Below, in pieces: positions 32,801 to 42,581 of a stretch of DNA of 64,000 nt. Source of the stretch: Hermatobates lingyangjiaoensis. Its lineage: Eukaryota; Arthropoda; Insecta; Hemiptera; Hermatobatidae. The stretch covers positions 124,001 through 188,000 of the forward strand of contig JAPFBL010000538.1 of assembly GCA_026182355.1 (NCBI GenBank), written 5' to 3'. Numbering within the stretch: the first letter of the stretch is position 1; each line of letters opens with the position of its first letter. The notes under the pieces are model-generated. The model did no database searches, was not told the origin of the DNA, and saw nothing but the letters and a program-made list of their open reading frames with translations. The translations under genes were made by a program, and so were the position numbers.

Positions 32801-33454
32801 CTGGTGAGGGCCGGAGGTCTAGCTCCTCCTTGGTGTTATGCAGACACCCGCCCGAGAAGATACTGCTATAAATACTCCCACCCACTGGTGAGGGTCGGAG
32901 GTCTAGCTCCCCTAGTTGTTATGCAGACACCCACCCGAGAAGATACTGCTATAAATACTCCCACCCACTGGTGAGGGTCGGAGGTCTAGCTCCTCCTTGG
33001 TGTTTTGCAGACACCCACCCGAGAAGATACTGCTATAAATGCTCCCACCCACTGGTGAGGGTCGGAGGTCTAGCTCCTCCTTGGTGTTATGCAGACACCC
33101 GCCCGAGAAGATACTGCTATAAATGCTCCCACCCACTGGTGAGGGCCTGAGGTCTAGCTCCTCCTTGGTGTTATGCAGACACCCACCCGAGAAGATACTG
33201 CTATAAATGCTCCCACCCACTGGTGAGGGCCTGAGGTCTAGCTCCCCCTTGGTGTTATGCAGACACCCACCCGAGAAGATACTGCTATAAATGCTCCCAC
33301 CCACTGGTGAGGGTCGGAGGTCTAGCTCCTCCTTGGTGTTATGCAGACACCCACCCGAGAAGATACTGCTATAAATGCTCCCACCCACTGGTGAGGGTCG
33401 GAGGTCTAGCTCCTCCTTGGTGTTATGCAGACACCCGCCCGAGAAGATACTGCT
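23846..33454. repeat. 84-bp minisatellite, about 114 copies (9.6 kb)
   Basis: Consensus unit marks: 'atgctcccacccactggtga', 'ggtctagctcctccttggtg' and 'gagaagatactgctataa'. The span divided by 84 gives about 114 units. Because 84 is a multiple of 3 and two frames lack stops, long open frames appear on both strands (28-residue repeats); these are a by-product of the period. Variants at a few positions (gggTCGgagg, gggCAGgagg, gggCCTgagg, TATGCAG/TATATAG, CCGAGAAG/CCAAGAAG) recur in linked sets. Units from about 26560 to 31260 have frequent 1-4 bp deletions, whereas units outside that zone almost never do. It is wholly inside the ASPM intron 17072-38406. Confidence 0.97.
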
Positions 33455-33850
33455 TCTCACACAGCGACACATCACATACGATCATTTGTGTCTACTCTAC
33501 CTGAGTAAGGAACCACAGCCACCACGAGTCCGACCACATGACGAGGCATGAGTTAAAACCTGTAATATGAGAAAGAAAATGGATGAAAGTAAAATAATTG
33601 AAATGATAAATGAAATTAACTCATGGGCTTGGAACCTCGTCCCCGTGGTACCTACAGTATTTTAAGAGCTCTCGGGTGGAACTCCGGACCTGAGTCCTAC
33701 TGAACAGCTATTGGCAGCTGTGTGGGTCAGTAGCCCTTGGAAAATTGAAAGAGTAGAAGAAAGAGAGAGTGTATAGATGATAGATGAGATAGTGAGAGGT
33801 TATTGAAAAAAAAAAACTGTTAGATGTTAATCATATTGGATATTAGATAA
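33455..33850. other. Sequence after the minisatellite, no gene recognised
   Basis: Starts abruptly after 'gagaagatactgct'. It contains 'aacctcgtccccgtggtacc' and purine-rich text. It may belong to the 5' side of the LINE on its right, but no coding remnant is visible. Confidence 0.4.
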
Positions 33851-35827
33851 TAATGAGTTTTGATCTGCTATATATGTTGGGCATTGGAAGTCTCTAGATC
33901 GATGTTGTCCTTTGCAGTTGTAACATTTGAAACCATTCTCTTTGTAAGATTTGCAGTCTTTGGTTAGATGACCACTTTTACTGCAGTATCCACATATATC
34001 TTTATTTCATTTACAAGCTTTAAGAGTATGGCCATAAGATTGGCATTTGCTGCAATGCAGTATGTGTAAATGATCTTTGTAATAGTATGAAGATAAGCCG
34101 TAAAATATTCGTTGTTGGTTTTCAACAAGAATTTTTCTTAAAGATGGGCAAAGTTCAAATATGTAGTCAGTTAGAGATGGATTCCGATGATTTTTGAAAG
34201 TAGTGATTAGTGTAAAATTTTTATTGAAATATTCTTTAGTAGTCACATTTTTGAAGTTTAATGAATAAATATTGTCTGTTAAGTGTGTTAGATCTTCCGT
34301 AGTTTCTGCACATGGCAGTCGTATGATTTTTATTCTTGGTTTTCTTTTTTTTAATAAACATGCCTTGATGCCATAGTCTTTCAGTCTTGTGTCTTTAATA
34401 ATATCGTTAGCGTTGTTGTTATCTACTGTTATAATGATTTCTTTTTCTCTAGTTACTGCCTTATTGATTTTTAAGTTTAGGTCTTCTAAATCTTTAGGAT
34501 TTATTTCTTCATCACTTTCAATTTTCGTAATTTTAATGGAGCTAGTCTTTGGAATATTAATGTTTCTTTGTTTTGATAGGTTAGTCTTTAATTTATTAGC
34601 ATATGAATTAGAAGAGTCACTGTTGTTATTTGATGGTGTATGTTGTTTTAAAGATTTACTTGTTAATAATAAATCTTTTTTTTAGATCCTTTATAATTTG
34701 CAGTTCTTTTTCTAAGTTATCTGTGGAGGAAGACAATTTCGTTTCCTTTAACTCATTAAGGTCTTTTTTTAATGAATCTAATTGAGATCTTTGATTGTCA
34801 ATTGTATTTAGTAAATTAACTTCTATATTTTTATATGAAGTTGTTTGCTTGGATAGTAGAGTTACTAATTTGTTTAATGTCTCGATAATAATAGAATTGT
34901 CAATATTACGATCAATATCTTCTAATGAACTGTCCATTGCTTGTTCAAATAACCCTTTCATTGAATTAAGAGACGTTTTAACGGTTTCAGCGTTACAGTT
35001 AGAAAATTTTTTATTTTGTACATATGTATTTACAATAGACATTTTGTGCCTATATGATTGTTGAAGTTTTTCACTGATGGAACTGAAATTGTTGGAATCA
35101 AGTCAGTAACAATTTTTGGATTTTTTCTTTGATGGTTTTTCTGATGTATTAGTTGTTGAACTTTTTTTGTATTTTTTGTCGGAAGATTTCTTTTTTATTT
35201 GCCTAGTTTCTTCTGTTAGAACGATAGATCTAGATCAGGGCTTCTTAAACTGTGGGTCGTGAGACTACTGAAAGGGGATCGCAAAGATCTGATACTTTTC
35301 AATCATTATAAATAAAATTTTAAAATTAGTATACACACTACGTACAAATATAAATACAAATAAAAATCATACAAAATACTATTGTAGTTTTATTATAACT
35401 ATTTTTTGAAAAAAGTGGCAATGCAAAACTGTTATGCAGGTTTTTGTTTTGTAACAAAAAATTGTTATAAAAGTTTATTTTTTCTATTGAATAAATATAT
35501 ATATATATATATATATTATAGTTTTATGTCATTCTATTTATTGTGTTTTATTACGACCGATATCACATCAACGTTTCCAATTATATATATGTGAAATGAA
35601 TGGGTACGTATTCTTTAATCCTTATTTTATTCACATTGTAAAATAGTGCGATATTACATCTACATCTACGGTTAATATATATTTCATTGTATGGAGGAGG
35701 GGGTCGTTTAAAATTTCCTAAGCTTGAAGGGGGTCGCTATATAAAAAAGTTTAAGAAGCCCTGAACTAGATGATGACTCTGAGAAAGCGTCTTCGTCAAA
35801 AGAAAGGTCGTTATATTTGTTTTCCAT
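33850..35827 (-). pseudogene. LINE ORF1 (gag-like, three CCHC knuckles), interrupted by a hAT insertion
   Basis: The minus-strand reading starts at an ATG at 35827 (MENKYNDLSFDEDAF), is interrupted at 35764 by a hAT-like insertion, resumes at 35235 in a basic region, and continues as a helical coiled-coil-like segment (34656-35042). A gag-like domain follows (34007-34246), and three zinc knuckles of C-x2-C-x4-H-x4-C type at about 33875-34035 (CSKCQSYGHTLKAC, CGYCSKSGHLTKDC, CYNCKGQHRSRDFQC). Such triple-knuckle proteins bind the RNA of Jockey/CR1-type LINEs. Stops near 35107 and 34016 break the frame, and no reverse transcriptase follows in this position. The call as LINE ORF1 rather than an LTR gag is inferred from the architecture. 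Confidence 0.75.
35236..35763. mobile_element. hAT-like non-autonomous element (528 bp), nested in a LINE ORF1
   Basis: Terminal inverted repeats CAGGGCTTCTTAAACT (35236) and its complement AGTTTAAGAAGCCCTG (ends 35763), followed inward by 'gggtcg' on both sides. The flanking 8-bp ATCTAGAT (35228-35235) and AACTAGAT (35764-35771) differ at one base and fit a hAT target duplication. The interior is AT-rich with a short (TA)n and no transposase. Removing it rejoins the serine-rich N-terminus of the LINE ORF1. Confidence 0.88.
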
Positions 35828-35829
35828 CC

Positions 35830-36610
35830 TAAATTATTAATGTATCAAGTGTTTTATTCAGTGGCTTATCATAAAGTGATAAAAAGTAAACAAACTTTGA
35901 GTCTTAGTAAACGATTAATTTTAAAAAAACAAATTTTACAAGTCTTCCAGTGATGTAAGAAGTGATCAATTGTAATGAATTTAAATCACAGATAGCTTTC
36001 TTTTTCTTCCTTACTCCTTTTTTTTTTATCAGTTGATTAAAGAATAAACAATTCACCAGTGAATTTTCGCAGGCGACAAAAAGGATAGTAAAATAGTTAA
36101 ATTAAAATATATATGAAGAATTTAAGAATATCTTATCTATGCGATATGCGATAGAAGAGTGTGTACTTCCTTTTTAGATTAAATTCTTTAATCTATTTTA
36201 AAGTGATAACAGATTTACTAACTCTTTCTTACTTGATGATAATATAAAAGTAAACAAAGCAATCCGACAATTGATAAGACCGTCTATTAAAGTAAAAGAC
36301 GGATGACTGCGAGTCAATCCGAGCCCACAAACAGTCTCTATGAACAGCGAACACCAATATACGAATTGACAACGACACCAGCAATTAAATACTGACAGCT
36401 GTTTTGTACAAAAACAAACTATTACGTAAAACACTCGTAAAATTTTTTGTGAATCAAATACGTGAAAAGAAAAACCGACAATCGCTCAATCATGCAAAGA
36501 GTGAATGATATGACAAAAATCACGCTATAAAATAACTTTAAATGTACTTACTAGTACATAATGTAGGAGCACTAAAAACCTCAAACTTAATAAACGAGAG
36601 GTAGGAAGTT
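35830..36610. other. Intron, AT-rich, no feature recognised
   Basis: Probably the 5' leader of the LINE on its left (minus strand) followed by unassigned sequence. No conserved coding remnant was identified on either strand. Confidence 0.45.
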
Positions 36611-36611
36611 G

Positions 36612-36740
36612 AAAGGATGTGAAACGAAGGTAGTCAGGCCCAGCCCCTGGTCACCTTTTCATCCTCTCGTTTGTCCCTGCATACAGCCGGTTAACAGGGT
36701 AGCCTCTAGGGTAGCCGGTAGGGTAGTGACCTAGCGCAGC
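36612..36740 (-). repeat. LINE fragment related to 14284-14390
   Basis: Reverse complement of 'acaaacgaaagaggaggaga...tgatcaggggctgggtctga' type sequence seen at 14300-14390, with 'gttaacagggtagcctc' matching the other copy's 'gaggctaccctgttaac'. This places another fragment of that LINE family next to a Penelope-like fragment. Confidence 0.65.
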
Positions 36741-36759
36741 CGTTCAGCGCAGTCACCTA

Positions 36760-37119
36760 GTGTACGAGTATACTTGCACCACAGGTGAATGTGAAAGCCT
36801 GCCTTCCAAGTACATTGGGATGACTGCGACTAAGCTCTCTAGGAGGTTAACTCTTCATTTGACTACGGAAGCCCCCAAAAAACATACACAGGAAAAACAC
36901 AACACTCAGCTGACGAGGGAGATGCTGGTGCAGGGCACTGCCATCATACAGGCGGAACAGAATGCGGAGAAGCTACAAATATTGGAAGCCCTGTACATAA
37001 AGGAAAGGAACCCCTCTATAAACCTCCAGGTCAAGGACATGTACGTAATTCCGACGAGCAGGAGCCTGGAGCCGAGCATGAGGTCCAATCAGAGAAGCAG
37101 CCTTAACCCTGCGCTCTGA
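36760..37119 (+). pseudogene. Penelope-like GIY-YIG endonuclease domain
   Basis: The frame (open from before the ATG at 36760) reads VYEYTCTTGEC, then PSKYIGMTATKLSRRLTLH, the YIG strand with the following Arg-rich helix, then HNTQLTREMLVQGTAII and EKLQILEALYIKERNPSINLQ. This is the GIY-YIG order known from Penelope-like elements, including the C-terminal 'LQILEA.YIKE.NPSIN' end. It is about 120 residues, intact as a domain but with no polymerase upstream. The stop is at 37117-37119 and is followed directly by the terminal repeat at 37140-37390. Confidence 0.85.
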
Positions 37120-37139
37120 TTGGTTCGAATTAGTCAACC

Positions 37140-37390
37140 TGATTGGTATTTAAGCTCTTAACTACAAGGCATGCTCTACCTGAAGATGACCAACGTTCCT
37201 ATGGTCGAAAGCTCGTAAAATATTGACGATGTCTCTAGGACAGATGCTATGGCAACTGCAGCCAGAAGAAAGAAAAATCGCCCGAAGGATCGAGGCCACC
37301 AGCGTAAAGTTAGTGAGTGCAGAAGCTGCTGCAAATTTTAACAACATATGTTTGAGAGAAGACCTGCTGCCAACGTATTCTTATATATAT
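37140..37390 (+). mobile_element. Penelope-like terminal repeat: module plus new 5' ORF start
   Basis: At 37180-37210 is CTGAAGA-T-GACCA...TGGTC-GAAA followed by GCTCGTAAAATATTGACG, then the ORF start ATGTCTCTAGGACAG at 37230: MSLGQMLWQLQPEERKIARR, then VSAEAAANFNNICLREDLLP. The frame ends in (TA)n at 37382. The 3' end of one copy is thus joined to the 5' end of another through the module-bearing segment, as expected for the terminal repeats of this element class. Confidence 0.8.
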
Positions 37391-37399
37391 ATATATAGT

Positions 37400-37441
<42 letters not shown>

Positions 37442-37636
37442 GACTGTCGTCCCTCCGTCAATTCACTTCTTCTCCTGAGGACGACCGCCATTACGGTCGA
37501 AATATTGAAAAGTGAGTCTTTGTTGTGTTTCTGTTTATGTGTCACTGCTTATTTTAATTGTTATTTGTCCTGCCGGACCGTTTTTCGTTTATCATGGTAT
37601 ATATATATTGAAATCTACGTGAGGTGTCTGGTTCTG
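37391..37636. repeat. (TA)n and module-bearing repeat
   Basis: (TA)n tracts at 37383-37436 are followed by CTGAGGA-C-GACCG...CGGTC-GAAATATTG (37475-37502) and 'agtgagtctttgttgtgttt', a single arm of the palindrome at 20805-20965. Confidence 0.8.
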
Positions 37637-38172
37637 ATATCTGATTGGTTGATGCGGGACCAAATAAGGTTGACTCATTTTTTCCAGTTGAAGGCTTCTA
37701 GCTCTCGTCGAAGTCACGTACAGCGGTTCTTCTCATCCATGGAGTCATCTCCGCCGACACAGCAAAAAGTATAAGTGCTCGCACTCCCTCAGAAAATAAA
37801 CAGTTGCCGTGCGATGTCGACTTTTCCACTTCGAGTTTTCCCGGTCCGGTCCTGGAAAAAGCCATAAGTTTGCCACTGCTATCTTGTTGAGACTGGTCAC
37901 AGCATGATGAACCCGCTGCCGGCCTGCCAGGAAAAGATAAGGGCTCACACTCCCTCAGGAAACACAAATACTGGCGTTGGGCATTGGCCCCACCATGCGG
38001 CGAGGTCTCATTAGTTGTATTTTTGGTTGGTGGGTTGGTTGTTGGTGTTTGAACGGCTATTGTTGGTGTTAAATGGATGTTGTTGTTAACTGGTTGAAAC
38101 TGGTTGCTGCGCGATGAAAAAATGGAAAAAATGAGTCAACCTTATTTGGTCCCACATCAACCAATCAGATAT
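37637..38172. mobile_element. MITE-like element with about 50-bp inverted termini
   Basis: The left end 'atatctgattggttgatgcg' (37637) returns inverted at 38122-38172, with about 50 bp of near-perfect complementarity including 'aataaggttgactcattttt'. The interior has an internal direct repeat around 'ctc(g/a)cactccctcag' (37777 and 37950). Flanking (TA)n on the right hides any target duplication. No transposase is present. Confidence 0.7.
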
Positions 38173-38303
38173 ATATATATATATATACACTTTAACACAT
38201 AGAAAAGAACACAGAAAGACACTACAGAACTCACTTCGATATTTCGACATCCGTCGTCATCGGGAAGAAGTGCGAAGTACTCGCGTTGAGAAGCAAACTA
38301 CTA

Positions 38304-38350
<47 letters not shown>

Positions 38351-38406
38351 GGATGATTATTCTAAAAAAACACTGATTAATTATAATTACTTGTTCTTTT
38401 TTTCAG
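38173..38406. repeat. (TA)n with module on the minus strand
   Basis: 'cactttaacacatagaaaag' arm as at 1342, with the module on the minus strand at 38242-38263, then (TA)n at 38305-38347, ending 60 bp before the ASPM acceptor. Confidence 0.75.
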
Positions 38407-38538
38407 ATGATGAAATTAACTAGTATGCTGGAAGTTATATTCATGCTGATGAACAAATTCATAATTGGTTGTCCCGAATTGTTTTGTAAAATCAGCACCG
38501 TTCTTTGGCTACTTCTAAGACATGGAGAACTGGCAAAG
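38407..38538 (+). CDS. ASPM: ASPM exon: C-terminal armadillo-like region, second part
   Basis: A 132-bp exon (44 codons, phase 0 both sides) between TTTTTTTCAG (ends 38406) and GCAAAG|GTATTG. The translation, MMKLTSMLEVIFMLMNKF followed by CPELFCKISTVLWLLLRHGELAK, fits the ASPM C-terminal helices, where other family members have an 'ILL.LLQ..R.K' helix followed by 'IF.K.C.LL..LL'. It is short and recognisable only because of the frame and the neighbouring exons. A large (TA)n tract lies 60 bp upstream of its acceptor. Confidence 0.83.
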
Positions 38539-40370
38539 GTATTGTTTTAGGCTATTAGTGTTTTTCGATTCTAGGAAAAATCCCCCCCCCCCCCCCAAAC
38601 AATTAAAAGATAAAGTAACACTACTTTTTTCTCTTTATGTAAGAATGTATATAATTTACCCATTTGGCGATATAAACCGAAGAAAAAAGAATATGATTAC
38701 TTGATCTAGGATTCTATGTATTCTAAGTTAATGAGTTTATAGTTAACGTTGACATTAAGACATTATAATTTGACTCTATTGTTTACATTGTTTTTTTTTT
38801 AATGTATTTTATTTTTCTGAAATGACTTTGCCATTCTTATTTCGAATAATGTATTGGTTACTGTTTTAATTTACTTTACTTGAATGATGGATTTGATTTA
38901 CTTCAGTATTTTTATATTGTGTTATTTTCCAATTTTTGTTTAAATGAATGTAAAAGTTATTTTGATTTTCCGGGAGTTTTTATATTTTTTTGGTAATTTG
39001 GTATTGGTTTAATATACTACTTGTAGTCAAAAAATAGATTCTTTTTCTTTTCTTTTTTGAGGGGGGGATTTTTTCCCGGGTGGTTTTTTCCTGCACCAGT
39101 GTTATTCATTTATATATCCATTTTATTGCGTCTTTTTAATGATTCCCAAATGTTGCTTAACTGAAGTGTATATATTATATAGTAGGGATCTTTAGTGTGT
39201 ACAGCTTAATGTCCTTTTTATGGGGTAGAGGCACTTCTCGCATGAAAGAAATCGAGTACCAGAGTAAGAATAGATCGAGTATCTACTACTTCAGATTCGA
39301 GCATGCAAACGATTGGGCTACCCTGGTTCTCAATTAACCCCAGTAAATTCAGTTACAGTGGTCGTCTTAAAAGCGAACACACACACGCTAAAGATCGACC
39401 ACAGAAATCTTCAAATACTACTGCCAGGCAATCACGTCAGAAAACATACATTCTACCTAAGCTCGCTTTAAGTTCTGGATTCACACAAAAAATACAATAT
39501 ACTGATTATTTAAAAATTTAGAATAAAACTTTTATTAATATTTAACTTTTAAAGTAATTTTATTTGTATAGTGTCGATATTCATAAAAAAATAGCACTTA
39601 ACGACCATGTCTATTCACTCATGGCAATGCTATAGATGCTGAGACTAGCATTTATTACCTGCTAAAGTCTAGTTCTGGCTTCTTTCTAAAGGTCCAGGGT
39701 CAACCTCTACAAAGCTCTGTTGGGGGTTAGTACAGGTGAATAAGTCGTCACATACTTGTAGCAGATTGGGTTAGACTTAGGTAGGTGGATGAAATGGATC
39801 AATATTCAATAGAAGATTGCTCCAGCATAGAGTACGAGTAGATCAACTCCTTGATCACTTGAAGTAGGTTCTGACCGACAGCACTGCGGTTACGTCCTTA
39901 GAAACAACAGGAGGCATGACAGTAAGAGCAAGTCAGCAATTGGCCTACCATGACTATCAGTTTTCCCCATTGGGTTCAGTTACAGTGGTTGCCTTGAAAC
40001 CAAACACACATGGGCTAAACATCGACCCTTTGTGATAACACAAAGGGGTCTTAAAATTGTGAGTCTCCTCGACAAGTTTGTTGTTAAACCAATGTAGTTT
40101 GTTTTTAGGAAATCACAGTTTTATACTGTAAACTACATTAGTCTGTGTGAGTTTAGCTTTAGGCTGCAAGTTATTCTTGATTACCATGTTTGCTGTACTT
40201 TTAACTTTATAATATGTAATAAGTTTCAACTGGTCTTCAGAGTTAACAGTTAATTTTAGCTTTCATTATGCCCTTAAGGACTCCTTCAATAACCTTATAA
40301 CCATTGAGTAGTAGTACTCCATATACATAGATTGTTCAGATTATTTGAAACTGTTCTTGATATTTATCAT
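38539..40370. other. Last ASPM intron: AT-rich sequence and a diverged repeat pair
   Basis: 38539-39280 has a poly-C tract (38582-38596) and AT-rich text with no coding remnant. 39300-39420 and 39935-40030 are related copies of an interspersed repeat (shared 'ttcagttacagtggt' and 'aacacaca..(c/g)ggctaaa.atcgacc'). The rest is unassigned. Confidence 0.5.
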
Positions 40371-40379
40371 TTCTTGACG

Positions 40380-40934
40380 AGTAGACCTCTAGGCCAACAT
40401 CTTTTCAGCCTTCTAATTGGGTTGGTAGGAATCTGGTAGGATGATAATTCCTGAATAAAAGGATTTAGATTGGTGGGTGAAGACTCATGGAATTTGTGGT
40501 ATCAGGATTGAATTTCTTGGTGGATAAAAGGGATTTTCAGATCATTACGAATCATGTCGTTTGATACATATAAGGGAGCTTGTACCATTTTATGAATGAT
40601 TATAGTTTGGGCTGTTTAGATTCTTTGGATGTTTGAACGCTTGGTTGATTCCCAGATTTCGAGTCCGTAAGTCCTCGAAAATTGCAGTGTATATCAGTCT
40701 TTTGTTGTGTAGAGTCATATTTGATCTTTTGTCAAGAAGTGTGGATAGCGTCTTATATTGTCTCATTAGGTCTTGTCGTTTCAGTCGTGTATGTGGATTC
40801 CATGTTAGTGGTTTGTCAATGTACTTCCCCAGATATCGCACTGCGTTATCAATTGGGAGGGGAGAGAGGTTAATATAGACAGGAGGACAACTTTGTTTAC
40901 GTAGTGTGATTCGAAGATTGGTCCAGTTCATCAA
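40380..40934 (-). pseudogene. Jockey-type LINE reverse transcriptase, C-terminal fragment
   Basis: The minus-strand frame 40590-40934 contains TLRKQSCPPVYIN, AVRYLGKYIDKPLTWNPH and RLKRQDLMRQYKTLSTLLDKR, then LHNKRLIYTAI. This is the thumb and C-terminal region of Jockey-clade reverse transcriptases (pattern 'YLG...D..LTW..H'). Downstream, to about 40380, broken frames keep 'IRNDLKIPFIHQEI' and 'PIRRLKRCWPRGL', the usual end of such proteins. The catalytic palm is absent. It ends head-to-head against a plus-strand fragment at 40940. Confidence 0.85.
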
Positions 40935-40939
40935 GCAAG

Positions 40940-41815
40940 GAACGACACTGGCGAGGCCATTCCTCCCTTATAAGACAGTGGTAGTGTTTCTGTATCTGGA
41001 GCGAGCTTTCGACTCGGTCTGGCATAGGGGTCTATTGCACAAACTAGGCTGTTTTGGTTTGCCTGAATAGAGGTGTTCCCCAGGGCAGTGTTCTTGGTCC
41101 AATCCTATATTGCCTGTATACATTTGACTTCCCCAAGCCTCCTGCTATAATAACTCCCAATTCACCCAATCATATTGAGACATTTCTCGGACTCTTCGCG
41201 GATGACACCGCTGTAGCTTATAGATGTGCTAATGTGAGCTATGCCACCAGTAAATTGCAATGTTTCCTTGATGGGGCTTTGCATTGGTTCACAAAGTGGA
41301 AACTAGTGGTGAATCCAACAAAGAGTTCCCAGGTTCGATTCTGCAAGGGTGTCCCTCCCCGTCCTCCTCCTGTCTTCATTGGTAACCAGATCATTCCCTA
41401 CCAAACCCATGTAAAATATCTGGGTCTTATTTTAGACTCTAGATTATCATTCAAGCAACACCTCCATAAGAAATCCAAGCCTGGAATTTACTTGATGTGT
41501 AATCTATATTCTCTTTTCAAATCATGTAATTCTGGGGTTCTTCGTTCAGCGATGACTTATGGATGCTCCGTCTGGTTTAGAGCTGCACCAACAAACAAGG
41601 CCTGTATCCAGATTGTTCAAAATAAGTTTGCCCGCCTTATAGCCAGGGCTCCTTGGCACGCCCGTAATATTGATATTCACCATGATTTGAAAATGGAATC
41701 CATAGATAGCTACATCACTCGACTTACTACCAATGAAGACAACAAACTATCTACTCATCCAAACCTCCTTGTACAAACTCTAAATCTTGTCGCCAACCTT
41801 CCCCAACCTCACTGA
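40940..41815 (+). pseudogene. Jockey-type LINE reverse transcriptase, palm and thumb fragment
   Basis: First a frame from about 40975 reads VVVFLYLERAFDSVWHRGLL (motif A, AFDSVWH) and stops near 41070. In another frame (41054 on) RGVPQGSVLGPILYCLYTFD (motif B) is followed by GLFADDTAVAYR (motif C, FADD), VNPTKSSQVRF and VKYLGLILDSRLSFKQH. The stretch normally lying between motif A and B (about 50 residues) is missing and the frame changes there, so the copy is dead. The element type is the same as the minus-strand fragment at 40380-40934, but the sequence is a different subfamily. It lies in the last ASPM intron. Confidence 0.88.
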
Positions 41816-42383
41816 ATAATTACTTCATCCAGTGACTGTGTGACTACCTTTCCAGCTCATGACTAAAAACATTAAAAACTATGACTAACAGGACCACATG
41901 ACCGCGAATACGACATCATTACTGAACAGACTAACTTAATATCCGACATGAATTACTGACATTCCAAGTTATAGTAGCACAGTAAGCAAGCAGTAGAAGG
42001 CCTCTGGTCTGGAACTGCTAGTTACGACGTGCACTATAGTGCGCGGTTATATTCGTTGGTCGTTGGTCGTTGGACGTAGTGTGAAGGTAATATGAATGTA
42101 TTTCTCAGTATTTAATTTAATTTTTTTTCTTCTGGCACCAAGATTCCAAACTAAGTAGTTGTTATTCAAGGGATTGAGAGGAATGAATAGGGTCTGAGTC
42201 ACTGGATAATATTGCTGTGTCATCGGTAAAGGTGAAGATAGTGGCTTCAGGGTTTAGTAAAGAGTTGGTGCTAGTACACCTCTGGGGCACACCAGCTTTT
42301 TTCTAGGGAAGTAGGCAGTAACTTATCGGAGATTTCATTTCTGTAAAAGTGCATAATTTTTTTTTTTTTTTTTTTTTTTATAG
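41816..42383. other. LINE 3' region and intron end
   Basis: 41816-41960 continues the LINE after its stop ('catgactaaaaacattaaaa'). The part after about 42040 is unassigned. 42359-42380 is a long T tract forming the acceptor of the last ASPM exon. Confidence 0.5.
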
Positions 42384-42581
42384 GATATGAAGAAGGAACC
42401 AGGATTTATGAAACAACTAGAAAGATTTAAAACAATTTGTAAACAAACAGCACTGAAAAGGACAAGTAAAATTCTTCCACCTGTGAAGAATGATGCAGGA
42501 TATAATGAAAATATGGTAAAGCATTTTCAAGATAAATATGACGCTATTTCCTTCGTACTGATTGAAGTCCAGAAACATTAA
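42384..42581 (+). CDS. ASPM: ASPM last exon with stop codon
   Basis: The acceptor is a 22-base T run then TATAG (ends 42383). The exon reads DMKKEPGFMKQLERFKTI and KILPPVKNDAG, ending FVLIEVQKH and TAA at 42579-42581. It joins in phase 0 to the exon ending at 38538 (RHGELAK/DMKKEPGF). The first ATG of this stretch (42387) is internal. No clear AATAAA signal was pinned down close after the stop; A-rich sequence begins immediately (42580 on). Confidence 0.83.
   Translation, partial: DMKKEPGFMKQLERFKTICKQTALKRTSKILPPVKNDAGYNENMVKHFQDKYDAISFVLIEVQKH

Larger units (their letters stand above)
577..42581 (+). other. ASPM: ASPM (abnormal spindle) gene, 3' half, seven exons
   Basis: Gene-level entry. 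Seven exons can be joined: 577-794, 5256-5378, 7686-11459, 15176-15365, 16890-17071, 38407-38538 and 42384-42581. Each internal border has AG before and GT after, and the phases agree throughout (only the 15365/16890 junction splits a codon, as 1+2 bases). The order of domains is that of ASPM: calponin-homology region, IQ-repeat array, C-terminal helical (armadillo-like) region. ASPM family proteins sit at spindle poles, bind microtubule minus ends and bind calmodulin through IQ motifs. The N-terminal half, including the ASH-type domain expected in the family, must lie left of base 1. Intron sizes run from 1.5 to 21.3 kb. Identity rests on recognition of conserved segments, not on a database search. 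Confidence 0.92.

Noticed and set aside
23846..33454. CRISPR array
   Set aside because: Repeats are directly tandem without unique spacers, and the genome is that of an animal.
34389..34685. 98-codon hydrophobic plus-strand frame
   Set aside because: Antisense to the LINE ORF1; hydrophobicity arises from the complement of lysine- and glutamate-rich codons.
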